DNA of 64,000 bases from Novosphingobium sp. AP12 (GCF_000281975.1 NZ_AKKE01000009.1:62001-126000), one strand, 5' to 3'; positions 43,407 through 52,977 are shown, numbered from the stretch's first letter. Program-made: numbers and translations. Notes: generated from the sequence alone by a model not told the origin.

Positions 43407-46400
43407 GCTTCGACACCGTCCTGATCGCGAACAGGGGCGCGATCGCCACCCGTATCATCCGCACCCTGCGAACCATGGGGCTGAAGTCCGTCGCCGTCTA
43501 TTCCGAGGCGGACGAGGGTTCGAACCACGTCTCCGAAGCCGACGAGGCCGTGTGCATCGGCCCGGCGCGAGCATCCGACAGCTATCTCAACATCCCCGCG
43601 ATCCTCGCCGCTGCGAAGAAGACCGGGGCAGGCGCGATCCACCCGGGCTACGGCTTCCTGGCCGAGAACGTCGAGTTCGCCGAGGCCTGCGCGGCGGCCG
43701 GGATCGTCTTCATCGGCCCGACCACGGACAATATCCGCACCTTCGGCCTCAAGCACAGCGCCCGCGCGCTCGCCGCCGCCCATGACGTGCCGCTGGCACC
43801 GGGCACCGGCCTGCTGAGCGACGCGGACGAGGCGGTCACCGCCGCCGCCGAAATCGGCTATCCCGTGATCCTGAAGGCCACCGCCGGCGGCGGCGGCATC
43901 GGCATGCGCGTGTGCGAGGACGAAGCCGCACTGCGCGAGGCGTTCGATGTCGTCGCCCGCCAGGGCCTGAGCAATTTCGGCGATGCCAGCGTCTTCCTCG
44001 AACTCTACGTCCGGCGCGCGCGCCACATCGAGGTCCAGCTGTTCGGTGACGGCGAGGGCAGGGTCATGGCTCTGGGCGAGCGCGACTGCTCGCTCCAGCG
44101 CCGCAACCAGAAGGTCGTCGAGGAAGCGCCTGCGCCGCTGCTCCCCGAGCATGTGCGCAGCGAACTGATCGCCTCGGCCATCCGCCTCGGCCAGGCAGCG
44201 AACTACCGCTCGGCCGGCACGGTGGAATACCTCTACGACGCCGACCGCGAGGAATTTTTCTTCCTCGAAATGAACACCCGCCTCCAGGTCGAGCACGGCG
44301 TCACCGAAGCGGTGATGGGCATCGACCTCGTCGAGTGGATGGTGCGCGGCGGGGCCGGCGACTTCGCCTTCCTCGACGGCGAAGCGCCCACGCCCAAGGG
44401 CCATTCGGTCCAGATGCGGCTTTATGCCGAGGACCCCTCGCTCGATTATCGCCCTACTTCGGGATCGCTGACCTGCCTGCAGTTCCCGTCCGACATCCGT
44501 GTCGAGACATGGTGCTCGTCGGGCACGGCGGTCAGCGCCTGGTACGATCCGATGCTGGCGAAGCTCATCGTCCACGCGCCCACCCGCGCCGAGGCAGTCG
44601 AGGCCGCGCAGGCCGCGCTCGACCAGACCCGCGCCGACGGCATCGAGACCAACCTGCGCTGGCTGCGCGACGTGGTGCGCTCGCCCGCTTTCGTCAGCGG
44701 CGAGGTTTCGACCCGCGTGCTCGACGGCATCGCCTACAATCCCCGCTCGATCCGCGTCGTCAGCGGCGGCACCGCGACGACGGTACAGGACTGGCCGGGA
44801 CGCCAGAAGCTGTGGGCCGTGGGCGTTCCGCCTTCGGGCCCGATGGACGACCAGTCGTTCCGCCTCGGCAACCGCCTGCTCGGAAATCCCGAGGGAACTG
44901 CGGGACTTGAGGCGACCGTCACCGGTCCGACGCTGGCCTTCGTGGCGCCGGCGCGCATCTGCCTGATGGGCGCGGACTTCGGCGCGACGCTGGACGGCGT
45001 GGCCGTCGAGCGCGGCGTTCCTACCGACATTACGGCCGGACAGACGCTGGCGCTCGGCCGGGCATCGGTCGGCGGCCTTCGCGGATACATCCTGTTCGCG
45101 GGCGGTCTGGACATCGCGCCATACCTCGAGAGCTGCAGCACCTTCGAGCTGGGCCAGTTCGGCGGCCATGCTGCGCGGCGTCTCCTTGCCGGCGATACAC
45201 TGCACCTGGGCGGACATGAGACCGACATGGGGCTCCCTTCGGTCGACCTACCGGAGATCCCGACCGAGTGGACGCTGCGCGTGCTCTACGGTCCGCACGG
45301 CGCTCCCGATTTCTTCACCGACGAGGACGTCCAGACGTTCCTCGCCGCCGAGTGGAAAATCCACTACAACTCCAACCGCACCGGCGTCCGACTGATCGGT
45401 CCCAAGCCACGCTGGGCCCGTACCGACGGCGGCGAGGCGGGGCTGCACCCGTCCAACATCCACGACAATCCCTACGCCATCGGCGCCGTGGACTTCACCG
45501 GCGACATGCCGATCATCCTGGGTCCCGACGGGCCCTCGCTCGGCGGGTTCGTCTGCCCGTTCGTGGTGATCGCGGCGGACCGCTGGAAGATCGGCCAGCT
45601 CGCTCCGGGCGACAAGCTGAAGTTCGCACCGGTGAACATCGCCGATGCGACCGACGCCGATGCCGCGCAGCGCAATCTCGTCGCAACGGGGGCAACGCCC
45701 GCGCCTTCCGAGGTCCGGGCGGTGGAGACGCTGTCGCCGATCCTCGCCGAAATCCCCGAAGGCCCGGGCCGTCCGCGCACGGTCTACCGCCAGCAGGGCG
45801 ACCGCAACATCCTCGTCGAATACGGGCCCATCGTGCTCGACATCGAGCTGCGCATCCGCGTCCACGCGCTGATGACCGAGCTTGAACGGCTCGCGCTACC
45901 CGGCATCATCGACATCGTGCCCGGCATCCGCTCGCTCCAGCTTCACTTCGACGGCGCGGCGATGACCCCCGCCCTCGCGCTGGAGACGCTGATCGCGGCG
46001 GAGGAGCGCCTCGGCGACCTCGAGGACTTCACGATCCCCTCGCGCATCGTCCACCTGCCGCTCAGCTGGCGGGACCCGGCGACGATCGAGACGATCGAGA
46101 AGTACATGGCCACCGTCCGCGCCGACGCGCCGTGGTGCCCGGACAACATCGAGTTCATCCGCCGCATCAACGGCCTGGACGATGCCGCCGCCGTCGAGAA
46201 CCTGATCTTCGAGGCGAACTACCTCGTGATGGGCCTGGGCGACGTCTACCTCGGCGCCCCGGTCGCGACCCCGGTCGATCCGCGCCACCGCCTCGTCACC
46301 ACCAAGTACAACCCCGCGCGCACCTGGACGCCGCCCAACGTCGTGGGCATCGGCGGCGCCTACATGTGCATCTACGGCATGGAAGGGCCGGGCGGCTATC

Positions 46401-46999
46401 AGCTGTTCGGGCGCACCATCCAGGTCTGGAACACCTACCGCCAGACCGACGCCTTCACCGAAGGCAAGCCGTGGCTGCTGCGCTTCTTCGACCAGATCCG
46501 CTTCTATCCGGTCAGCGCGGACGAACTCACCGACTGGCGCCGGGAATTCCCGGCCGGCCGCCGCTCGATCCGCATCGAGCCGTCCGAGTTCCGCCTCGCC
46601 GACTACCGCGCTTACCTTGCCGAGAACGCGGCGGGCATCACCGCGTTCGAGGAGCGCCGCAAGGCAGCCTTCGACGAAGAGCGCGCCGAATGGCAGCGCA
46701 ATGGCGAGTTCGACCATGCCGCCGATGCCGGTGAGGTCGAAGCCCCCGCGGCCGACGCAATCGTCCTGCCCGAAGGCTCCGACCTCGTCGAAGCGCCTTA
46801 TGGCGGAAGCGTCACGAAGCTGCTCGTCGCCGCCGGGGACAAGGTGGAGGCGGGCGACAGGATCGCAGTCATAGAGGCTATGAAGATGGAAACTTCGGTG
46901 GAAAGCCCCAGTTCGGGCACGGTCGCGGCGCTCTACATGCGCGAGGGGCAGTCGCTCGAACCCGGTGCGCCGATGCTCGCCCTGAGGCGCGGCGCATGA
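43403..46999 (+). CDS. Biotin-dependent urea/guanidine carboxylase
   Basis: A 1198-residue single-chain carboxylase. Residues 1-450 are the biotin carboxylase part (ATP-grasp loop TAGGGGIGMRV near 160, EMNTRLQVEHGVTE near 290). Residues about 455-1000 hold the carboxyltransferase built from AHS2 (PPSGPMDDQSFRLGNRLLGN) and AHS1 (PGIRSLQLHFD) modules. The C-terminal biotinyl domain carries EAMKMET with the biotin lysine at 1161. It makes allophanate from urea or carboxyguanidine from guanidine. The two DUF1989 genes upstream favour guanidine as substrate; no guanidine riboswitch is seen. The stop overlaps the next start (ATGA). Confidence 0.92.
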   Translation: MSFDTVLIANRGAIATRIIRTLRTMGLKSVAVYSEADEGSNHVSEADEAVCIGPARASDSYLNIPAILAAAKKTGAGAIHPGYGFLAENVEFAEACAAAGIVFIGPTTDNIRTFGLKHSARALAAAHDVPLAPGTGLLSDADEAVTAAAEIGYPVILKATAGGGGIGMRVCEDEAALREAFDVVARQGLSNFGDASVFLELYVRRARHIEVQLFGDGEGRVMALGERDCSLQRRNQKVVEEAPAPLLPEHVRSELIASAIRLGQAANYRSAGTVEYLYDADREEFFFLEMNTRLQVEHGVTEAVMGIDLVEWMVRGGAGDFAFLDGEAPTPKGHSVQMRLYAEDPSLDYRPTSGSLTCLQFPSDIRVETWCSSGTAVSAWYDPMLAKLIVHAPTRAEAVEAAQAALDQTRADGIETNLRWLRDVVRSPAFVSGEVSTRVLDGIAYNPRSIRVVSGGTATTVQDWPGRQKLWAVGVPPSGPMDDQSFRLGNRLLGNPEGTAGLEATVTGPTLAFVAPARICLMGADFGATLDGVAVERGVPTDITAGQTLALGRASVGGLRGYILFAGGLDIAPYLESCSTFELGQFGGHAARRLLAGDTLHLGGHETDMGLPSVDLPEIPTEWTLRVLYGPHGAPDFFTDEDVQTFLAAEWKIHYNSNRTGVRLIGPKPRWARTDGGEAGLHPSNIHDNPYAIGAVDFTGDMPIILGPDGPSLGGFVCPFVVIAADRWKIGQLAPGDKLKFAPVNIADATDADAAQRNLVATGATPAPSEVRAVETLSPILAEIPEGPGRPRTVYRQQGDRNILVEYGPIVLDIELRIRVHALMTELERLALPGIIDIVPGIRSLQLHFDGAAMTPALALETLIAAEERLGDLEDFTIPSRIVHLPLSWRDPATIETIEKYMATVRADAPWCPDNIEFIRRINGLDDAAAVENLIFEANYLVMGLGDVYLGAPVATPVDPRHRLVTTKYNPARTWTPPNVVGIGGAYMCIYGMEGPGGYQLFGRTIQVWNTYRQTDAFTEGKPWLLRFFDQIRFYPVSADELTDWRREFPAGRRSIRIEPSEFRLADYRAYLAENAAGITAFEERRKAAFDEERAEWQRNGEFDHAADAGEVEAPAADAIVLPEGSDLVEAPYGGSVTKLLVAAGDKVEAGDRIAVIEAMKMETSVESPSSGTVAALYMREGQSLEPGAPMLALRRGA

Positions 47000-48765
47000 C
47001 GGCCTACGATCGCCGCAGCGCGGCCGCCATCGCCGCCGCCGTCAACGCCGGGGAAACCAGCGCCGTCGCCGTCGCCGAGGAAACCCTGGCGCGTGTCACG
47101 GCATACGATGCGATCCAGCCGCAGGTCTGGATCAGCCGGGCGAGCGGCGAGCAGTTCCTCGCCGCCGCCCGCGCCGTCGATGCCCGCATCGCCGCCGGGG
47201 AGAGCCTGCCGCTGGCCGGCGTCCCCTTCGCGGTGAAGGACAACATCGACGTCGCCGGCTTCGAGACGACGGCGGCCTGCCCGGCCTTCGCCTACAGCCC
47301 CGAAGCCTCGGCCGGCGTGATCGAGCGGCTGCTGGAAGCCGGCGCGATCTGCATCGGCAAGACGAACCTCGACCAGTTCGCCACCGGCCTCAACGGCTCG
47401 CGCAGCCCCTACGGCATCCCGCGCAACGCCTATAACCTGTCCTACGTCAGCGGCGGGTCGAGCGCGGGCTCGTCGGTCGCGGTGGCGGCGGGGCTGGTGC
47501 CTTTCGCGCTGGGCACCGACACCGCCGGTTCGGGCCGCGTCCCCGCCGCCTTCAACCACCTCGTCGGCTTCAAGCCCACCAAGGGCCGCTGGAGCACGCG
47601 CGGCCTCGTGCCCGCCTGCCGCACGCTCGACTGCATCACCGTCTTCACCGACGACACCGCCGATGCGCGCCTTGTCGATCAGGTCGTGGCCGCCTTCGAT
47701 CCCGCCGACCCCTATTCCAAGCCGCTCGCCGACCGCCCGCTCGGCAAGGCGCGCATCGGCGTGCCGCGCCGCGCCCAGCGCAACTGGTTCGGCGATGCCG
47801 AGTCCGAATACCTCTACGACCGCGCGCTGGCAACGCTCGCGCAAACCGCGGAGCTGGTCGAGATCGACTACGCCCCGCTGCAGGAAGCCGCGCTGCTGCT
47901 CTACGGCGGCCCCTGGGTCGCGGAGCGCACCGCCGCGATGGCCGACATGCTGGCCAACAACCCCGACGCCATCGACCCGACGGTCCGCGCCGTCGTCGAG
48001 CCGGGCCTGACGGTCAGCGCGGTGGAGCTGTTCAACGGCATCTACCGCATGGCCGAGATCAAGCGCCACGCCGACCAGCTTTGGGAAACCATCGACATGA
48101 TGGTCTTCCCGACGACCGGCTCGACCTATCGCGTCGCGGAAATGCTGGCGGCTCCGGTCGCGCTCAACAGCGCGCTGGGCTTCTACACCAACTTCGTGAA
48201 CCTGCTGGACATGGCCGCGCTGGCCGTGCCCGCCGGCATCCGTGCCAATGCGACCGGCTTCGGGATCACCCTGATCGGCCCCGCCGACAGCGACCGCGCC
48301 TTGCTGGAGGCGGCCGACGAATACCTTTCGGCCGCCAACCTTCCGTCTCCGCCACCACTAGATTTCGAGGGAAAGATGCAGACAGTGAAACTCGCCGTCG
48401 TCGGCGCCCACCTGAAGGACATGCCGCTCCACTGGCAGCTCACCTCGCGCGACGCCAAGTTCGTCGGCGCCTTCGAGACCGCGCCCAATTACCGCCTCTA
48501 CGCCATGGCCGAGAGCGTTCCGCCCAAGCCCGCGCTGGTCCACAGCGAAGAGGGTGCCCCGATCAAGGTCGAGGTCTATGAACTGGGCGTCGCCGAGTTC
48601 GGCAGCTTCGTCGTCGACGTGCCCGCGCCGCTCGCCATCGGCACCGTCACGCTGGCCGACGGCAGCAGCGTCAAGGGCTTCGTCTCCGAGCCGCGCGCGC
48701 TGACCGGGGCAGAGGACATCACCAGCCTCGGGGGCTGGCGCGCCTACATCGCACGCGGCGCCTGA
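46996..48765 (+). CDS. atzF: Allophanate hydrolase (AtzF/DUR1-type)
   Basis: A 589-residue amidase-signature enzyme that splits allophanate to ammonia and CO2, the last step of the pathway. The triad is Lys81 (FAVKDN), Ser155 (GGSSAGSS) and Ser179 (TDTAGSGRVPA), with the same spacing as in characterised AtzF. After about residue 455 comes the C-terminal domain typical of the long family form (MQTVKLAVVGAHLKDMPLHWQL, then SLGGWRAYI). It overlaps the carboxylase by four bases. Confidence 0.94.
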   Translation: MTAYDRRSAAAIAAAVNAGETSAVAVAEETLARVTAYDAIQPQVWISRASGEQFLAAARAVDARIAAGESLPLAGVPFAVKDNIDVAGFETTAACPAFAYSPEASAGVIERLLEAGAICIGKTNLDQFATGLNGSRSPYGIPRNAYNLSYVSGGSSAGSSVAVAAGLVPFALGTDTAGSGRVPAAFNHLVGFKPTKGRWSTRGLVPACRTLDCITVFTDDTADARLVDQVVAAFDPADPYSKPLADRPLGKARIGVPRRAQRNWFGDAESEYLYDRALATLAQTAELVEIDYAPLQEAALLLYGGPWVAERTAAMADMLANNPDAIDPTVRAVVEPGLTVSAVELFNGIYRMAEIKRHADQLWETIDMMVFPTTGSTYRVAEMLAAPVALNSALGFYTNFVNLLDMAALAVPAGIRANATGFGITLIGPADSDRALLEAADEYLSAANLPSPPPLDFEGKMQTVKLAVVGAHLKDMPLHWQLTSRDAKFVGAFETAPNYRLYAMAESVPPKPALVHSEEGAPIKVEVYELGVAEFGSFVVDVPAPLAIGTVTLADGSSVKGFVSEPRALTGAEDITSLGGWRAYIARGA

Positions 48766-48810
48766 GGCCAGGCTCCGGGGACCATTCCAGGACGATCACA
48801 GGGGGAAAAC

Positions 48811-49758
48811 ATGCGCAGGTTCAAGACGATTGCAGTGCTGGCGGCGACCATGGGGCTCGCCGCGTTTTCCGCCTCCGCCCAAGCCGAGGGCGAGCAGGTC
48901 ATCCAGGTCCCCGGCTTTGCGGACTTCCTGGCGGTCGACGGCAAGACCGTCTGGACGACCAACAAGGGCCGGGTGGAACAGTGGTCCCGCAAGGGCAAGC
49001 TCGCCGAAGTCGCCGTCGCCCACCCCTGCGGCGCCATGGTGATCGCGAACGAAAGCCTGTGGGTCGCCAATTGCGCGGACGGCACGCTGAACCGGATCGA
49101 CATCCACACCGGCAAGCTGGCCGCGACGATCCCCACCGGCATCCCCAAGCTCACCGGCGGCGCCGAGATGATGGTCGCCGCGGGCGCCGGATCGATCTGG
49201 ATGGCCACCGACGTCAAAGGCGTGATCGCGCGCGTCGATCCGGCGACCAACAGCGTGGTGGCGTCCGTCACCGTCGATCCCGGAACGTCCTATGTCGTGT
49301 CCGGCTATGGATCGATCTGGGCCGTCGCCCTGGGTCAGCAGTCGATCCAGCGCATCGACCCGGCGACCAACACCGTCACCAAGCGGACGCTGCTCGGCAA
49401 GGCGCCGGGCTTCCTTGCCGCGGGGGAGGGCGCCATCTGGGTCCAGGAGCAGGGCGACGGCACCGTCGCGCGCGTCGACCCGGCGACTGGCGAAGTGACC
49501 GGCCGCGTCAAGGTTGGCGACAACCTCAAGTGGGGCGATATCGACACCGGCGCCGGCAAGGTCTGGCTGCGCACCACCGACGACCAGCTCTTCGCCGCGA
49601 TCGACGTGAAGACGATGACCGTGGTGTCGCGTCTCGGCAAGCCGGCGGGCAGCGGAGCCCTGCGCTGGACCAAGTCCGGCGTGTGGACCACCGCGCACGA
49701 CGAGCACACGCTCACCTGGTGGCCGAAGAAGTCGCTGAAGCCCGAGCCCGCCAAGTGA
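48811..49758 (+). CDS. Secreted YncE/Vgb-like beta-propeller protein
   Basis: A 315-residue exported protein. The signal peptide ends near ASAQA (residues 1-25). The mature part has repeated blades of about 42 residues with NRIDIHTGKLAATIPTG, ARVDPATNSVVASVTVD, QRIDPATNTVTKRTLLG and ARVDPATGEVTGRVKVG, as in YncE or virginiamycin lyase-like propellers. The Vgb catalytic histidine/glutamate cannot be placed with confidence. It is 45 bases after the allophanate hydrolase and probably belongs to the operon. Its task in nitrogen-compound use is unknown; it could bind substrate or metal in the periplasm. Confidence 0.75.
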   Translation: MRRFKTIAVLAATMGLAAFSASAQAEGEQVIQVPGFADFLAVDGKTVWTTNKGRVEQWSRKGKLAEVAVAHPCGAMVIANESLWVANCADGTLNRIDIHTGKLAATIPTGIPKLTGGAEMMVAAGAGSIWMATDVKGVIARVDPATNSVVASVTVDPGTSYVVSGYGSIWAVALGQQSIQRIDPATNTVTKRTLLGKAPGFLAAGEGAIWVQEQGDGTVARVDPATGEVTGRVKVGDNLKWGDIDTGAGKVWLRTTDDQLFAAIDVKTMTVVSRLGKPAGSGALRWTKSGVWTTAHDEHTLTWWPKKSLKPEPAK

Positions 49759-49870
49759 CGAGGGCATAAGCGCCGGCGCATCAATTTGCCGGTTTTCATC
49801 GTTTCCATCTATGGCTCGGGGCGGAGCATGGGCTACCTCCGCCCCGACCACATCGATGGAACCGTGACGC

Positions 49871-50809
49871 ATGAGTGAACCCACGCAGCTGCCCGACCGG
49901 AAATTCGCCAGCCAGGTCGACTGGAACCTGATGCGGACTTTCGTCGAGATCGTCCGGGCCGGCGGCATCGGCGCGGCAGCCCGGCAGCTCAACAAGCAGC
50001 AGCCGAGCATCAGCGCCGCGCTCAAGCGGCTCGAAGACCACGTCGGCGCCACTCTCCTGCGCCGCTCCGCCTCGGGCGTCGAGATGACCTCGGCCGGCAA
50101 GGCGATGATGGCGCTGTGCGAGGACATGCTGGAAACGGCGCGGATGGTGCCGCACCAGATCGCGCAGGCCACCAAGCGGGTCGAGGGGATCGTGCGGATC
50201 CAGATGGTCTCGGCGATCGTCTCGCCGGAATTCGACGAGGCGATCGCCAGCTTCCACCGGCGCAACCCCGACATCCGCATCGAAATCCGCGTCTCGCCCT
50301 GGCGCCAGGTGCTCGACGCCCTCGAACGTGGCGAAGTGGAAGTGGGCATCGGCTACGACAGCAGCGTGCGTGGCAGCCTTGTTTACGAGCCGCTGTTCGT
50401 CGAGCGCCAGCAGCTCTACTGCTCGCGCAGCCACCCGCTGTTCGGCTACCGGATCGGCCAGCCCAAGGAACTCAAGACCGAAGCCTTCGTGCTTACCGGC
50501 GAGGACGAACTCGAGGGCGTGACCCACCTGCGCCGCCGTTACGGTCTGGGCGCCAAGGTGGCCGGCCTTGCCGAGGACGTGAACGAAGCGCGGCGCCTGA
50601 TCCTCTGCGGCGTCGGCATCGGCTTCCTGCCGGAGCCCGTGGTTCGGACCGAAGTGGCGAGCGGTGCGCTCTGGCCGCTGCTACACGCGGATTTCCAGCC
50701 TTCTTACGACATCTTCCTCCTCGCCCGGGCGGAGCCCGCGCGCGACACGGCCACGCAGCTTTTCATAGACGAGGTGTTCCGCCGGCTCCGCGCTTTGCCG
50801 AGGGCATAG
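49871..50809 (+). CDS. LysR-family transcriptional regulator
   Basis: A 312-residue LysR-type regulator. The N-terminal helix-turn-helix is WNLMRTFVEIVRAGGIGAAARQLNKQQPSISAALKRLEDHVG. The effector domain follows from about residue 95 (IRIQMVSAIVSPEFDEAIASFH). It lies downstream of the propeller gene on the same strand with a 112-base gap, so it may be the end of the nitrogen operon or an independent regulator. LysR proteins usually control a neighbouring or divergent gene, and no divergent gene is present here. Confidence 0.9.
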   Translation: MSEPTQLPDRKFASQVDWNLMRTFVEIVRAGGIGAAARQLNKQQPSISAALKRLEDHVGATLLRRSASGVEMTSAGKAMMALCEDMLETARMVPHQIAQATKRVEGIVRIQMVSAIVSPEFDEAIASFHRRNPDIRIEIRVSPWRQVLDALERGEVEVGIGYDSSVRGSLVYEPLFVERQQLYCSRSHPLFGYRIGQPKELKTEAFVLTGEDELEGVTHLRRRYGLGAKVAGLAEDVNEARRLILCGVGIGFLPEPVVRTEVASGALWPLLHADFQPSYDIFLLARAEPARDTATQLFIDEVFRRLRALPRA

Positions 50810-50900
50810 GTTCAAACTATGCCTGCCATTGTAAAATTGCATCTGCCTTGATGGCCTTGCCCGGCGCACCCTTGGGGCCAAGGCAAGGTGAAGGCTGCAG

Positions 50901-51062
50901 ATGCACGACAAGGCGATTCTCCGACACATGGGCAAGCAAGGCTTTGCCGGGCATGTCGCGACCATCGGCGCATCGATTTTCAAGGTAATCGCCGCCGCCA
51001 TCGAAGCAAGGTCGCAGGCGATCGGTGGCAGCCGGCCGCAGGAGCGCAACCGATGCGCATGA
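50901..51062 (+). CDS. Small basic protein, translationally coupled
   Basis: A 53-residue frame (MHDKAILRHMGKQGF at the start) with a GAAGG ribosome site seven bases upstream. A hydrophobic patch (HVATIGASIFKVIAAAIEA) is followed by a basic tail. The stop overlaps ATG 51059 of the next gene as ATGA, which supports it being real. I do not recognise it. Confidence 0.45.
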   Translation: MHDKAILRHMGKQGFAGHVATIGASIFKVIAAAIEARSQAIGGSRPQERNRCA

Positions 51063-51424
51063 TCGCAATCGGCGCCGCACTCCTCGCCGCAACGCTTTCT
51101 CCGTCCGCCATGGCCGCGTCGGCGCCTGACACCCGGCTCGTCTCGTGCGGCGAAGAAAGCTGCCTGCTGGTCTCCGGTCAGCGCGCCGATGCCGCTTCCG
51201 AAGTCCGCATCAACGGCCATGCAGTGCCGGTCGAAGGGCGACAGACCTGGAAGGTTCGCCTTCCCGTCGATACGGTCCGCGCGTGGTCGGCACCAATGGC
51301 CCGGACCATCGACGTCACGGTTCGCGATCCCGGTGCGGCCGCCGAAACAACCAAACGCGCAGACCTGCCCATCGGGCTGCTGGGCCACGTCACGGAGCTT
51401 GCATCCTTGGTCATCGGAGCCTGA
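51059..51424 (+). CDS. Small secreted protein of unknown function
   Basis: About 121 residues with a signal peptide (AIGAALLAATLSPSAMAAS). The mature part has two cysteines (VSCGEESCLLVSG) and a beta-rich sequence with no recognised domain. ATG 51059 overlaps the previous small frame as ATGA; ATG 51053, two codons earlier with GGAG upstream, is equally possible. No function can be given. Confidence 0.6.
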   Translation: MIAIGAALLAATLSPSAMAASAPDTRLVSCGEESCLLVSGQRADAASEVRINGHAVPVEGRQTWKVRLPVDTVRAWSAPMARTIDVTVRDPGAAAETTKRADLPIGLLGHVTELASLVIGA

Positions 51425-51458
51425 TACCCGCGCGCCGCACGGCGGCGCGATCCTTCCA

Positions 51459-51487
51459 TTGTCAATTCTCCTACCGGACGCTATGTA
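51459..51487 (+). promoter_or_regulatory. Sigma70-like promoter of the UrcA gene
   Basis: TTGTCA (51459-51464) and TATGTA (51482-51487) are separated by exactly 17 bases, and lie about 50 bases before the UrcA-family start. Confidence 0.5.
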
Positions 51488-51535
51488 CGGTGGGGTCGCC
51501 GCAGAGCGACCTCGATATGTATTCAGGAGATGACG

Positions 51536-51883
51536 ATGAAGATTGGCCTCTTGGCCCTGGCGTCCTTCGCCTTTGCCACCACCGCCTCGGCGGCGACCGC
51601 GCCTGCCACCAGCGGCGACAATCCGTTTGCCAAGGACCAGGCGGTGCTCCAACTCAAGGGGCTTGATCTCGCCACCGCCGAAGGACAGCAGCGCCTCGCC
51701 ATCCGCATGGACCAGGCTGCCCGCTCGGTCTGCGGCGAAGGCATGGAGCGCATCCACCTCTCGCTCGAGCGCAAGTCGCAGGAATGCCGCGCGGCCGTGA
51801 TGGCCGACATCCGCACGCGGATCGAGGCACGCACCGCAGACGCTTCGACCGTTTCGCGCACCCAGTTCGCAAGCGCGCGCTGA
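51536..51883 (+). CDS. UrcA family protein
   Basis: A 115-residue secreted protein of the UrcA family, which is common in Sphingomonadales and Caulobacterales. A signal peptide (GLLALASFAFATTASA) is followed by QLKGLDLATAEGQQRLAIRMDQAARSVCG and a second cysteine in SQECRAAVM, the usual pair. I start at ATG 51536 because AGGAG lies six bases before it; ATG 51530 sits directly on that site. The function of the family is not known. Confidence 0.85.
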   Translation: MKIGLLALASFAFATTASAATAPATSGDNPFAKDQAVLQLKGLDLATAEGQQRLAIRMDQAARSVCGEGMERIHLSLERKSQECRAAVMADIRTRIEARTADASTVSRTQFASAR

Positions 51884-51892
51884 CGTTCTGCG

Positions 51893-51915
51893 GGTTCGCC
51901 CCTCGAGGGCGAACC
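51893..51915. terminator. Hairpin terminator after UrcA gene
   Basis: Perfect nine-base arms GGTTCGCCC (51893-51901) and GGGCGAACC (51907-51915) with a five-base loop, between the convergent UrcA and SDR genes. Confidence 0.8.
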
Positions 51916-51986
51916 TGACTCCTTGACGCTTGGCAGCGGCCGACGGCGCAGTGTGCCGTCGGCTGATGGCTGGCTGAGGCGGCGCT

Positions 51987-52862
51987 TCAAGCCCGAGAGG
52001 CCGTCTCCACAAGCCGTTCGCTTTCGATCCAGAAGCGATTGACGACGGCCGGGTCGTCGACGACCGGGTTCGGTGCGCGCAGTTCCCGGCGGAACCAGTA
52101 TCCACCGTTGGTCCGCCAACCTTCGTAAGCCGTAGCAAGCCAGATCAACGTGTCCGCCCCCTCTGCCTCGGTAGCCTTGTCGAGGCCCAGGGCGCGCTCC
52201 TGCGTATCCTTGGGGGCGTAGGAAAAGAAATTCGAATCGACCGCGCCCGGATGGACCGCATGGGCGGCGATCCCCTCATGTCCAAGCCGGGTCGCAAGGG
52301 CGCGCGCGAACAGCACGTTGGCGAGCTTGCCCGTGCAATAGGCCAGGCCGGGGCTGAAACGCTCCAGGCTCTGCATGTCGTCCAGGTCGATGGCGGGGAC
52401 CATCTCGCTCGCGTCGGAGGCAGTGTTGAGTATCCGCACTGCGCCCGGCTCACGGTCCTTCGCGGCAGCACGCAGCAGGGGCAGCAGCGCATTGGTGAGC
52501 ACGAACGGCCCGAGGTGATTTCCGGCGAAGTTCGCTTCCAGACCCTCTTGCGTCATCACCATTTCGCTGGCCATTCCGCCCGCGTTGTTGACGAGAAGGT
52601 CGATGCGATCGGTAAGCGCGCCGATCCGGTCCGCCGTCTCCCGTGCCGACGCCATCAGCGACAGGTCCGCACGTAGCATTTCCACCTGGCCGCTCGTCGA
52701 CACGCTGCGGATTTCGGCCTCCGCATCTGCGATCCGGGCCGGATTCCTGCCGGTCCCGATGACGCGCCAACCCTGGCCGGCCAAAGCCTTCGCCAGTTCC
52801 CTGCCGATGCCGGAACTGGCACCGGTGACCACTGCGACCCGCATCGCCTCATCCGCCATCAT
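51987..52862 (-). CDS. Short-chain dehydrogenase/reductase
   Basis: A 291-residue SDR enzyme. The nucleotide-binding TGASSGIGRE, NNAG (LLVNNAGG) and the active-site YCTGK are present; this is the retinol dehydrogenase-like subgroup with a long C-terminus (GGYWFRREL). Start at ATG 52862 or the adjacent ATG 52859, behind GGGAG. It is convergent with the UrcA gene. Substrate not predictable. Confidence 0.88.
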   Translation of the reverse strand: MMADEAMRVAVVTGASSGIGRELAKALAGQGWRVIGTGRNPARIADAEAEIRSVSTSGQVEMLRADLSLMASARETADRIGALTDRIDLLVNNAGGMASEMVMTQEGLEANFAGNHLGPFVLTNALLPLLRAAAKDREPGAVRILNTASDASEMVPAIDLDDMQSLERFSPGLAYCTGKLANVLFARALATRLGHEGIAAHAVHPGAVDSNFFSYAPKDTQERALGLDKATEAEGADTLIWLATAYEGWRTNGGYWFRRELRAPNPVVDDPAVVNRFWIESERLVETASRA

Positions 52863-52977
52863 CGATCTCCCGCACGAATTTGACGCTTCTTTGGCCGGAG
52901 AAGCGGCCCCGTCAATGCAGGCGCAAGCGCAGGGACGATGGATCACCGATCCGTCCACTGGTGGGGCCGGCAAGGCG

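Noticed and set aside
50817..50896. Hairpin CCTTGCC/GGCAAGG after the LysR gene
   Set aside because: The arms are seven bases with a loop of about 20 and no U-run follows, so it is too weak to call as a terminator.
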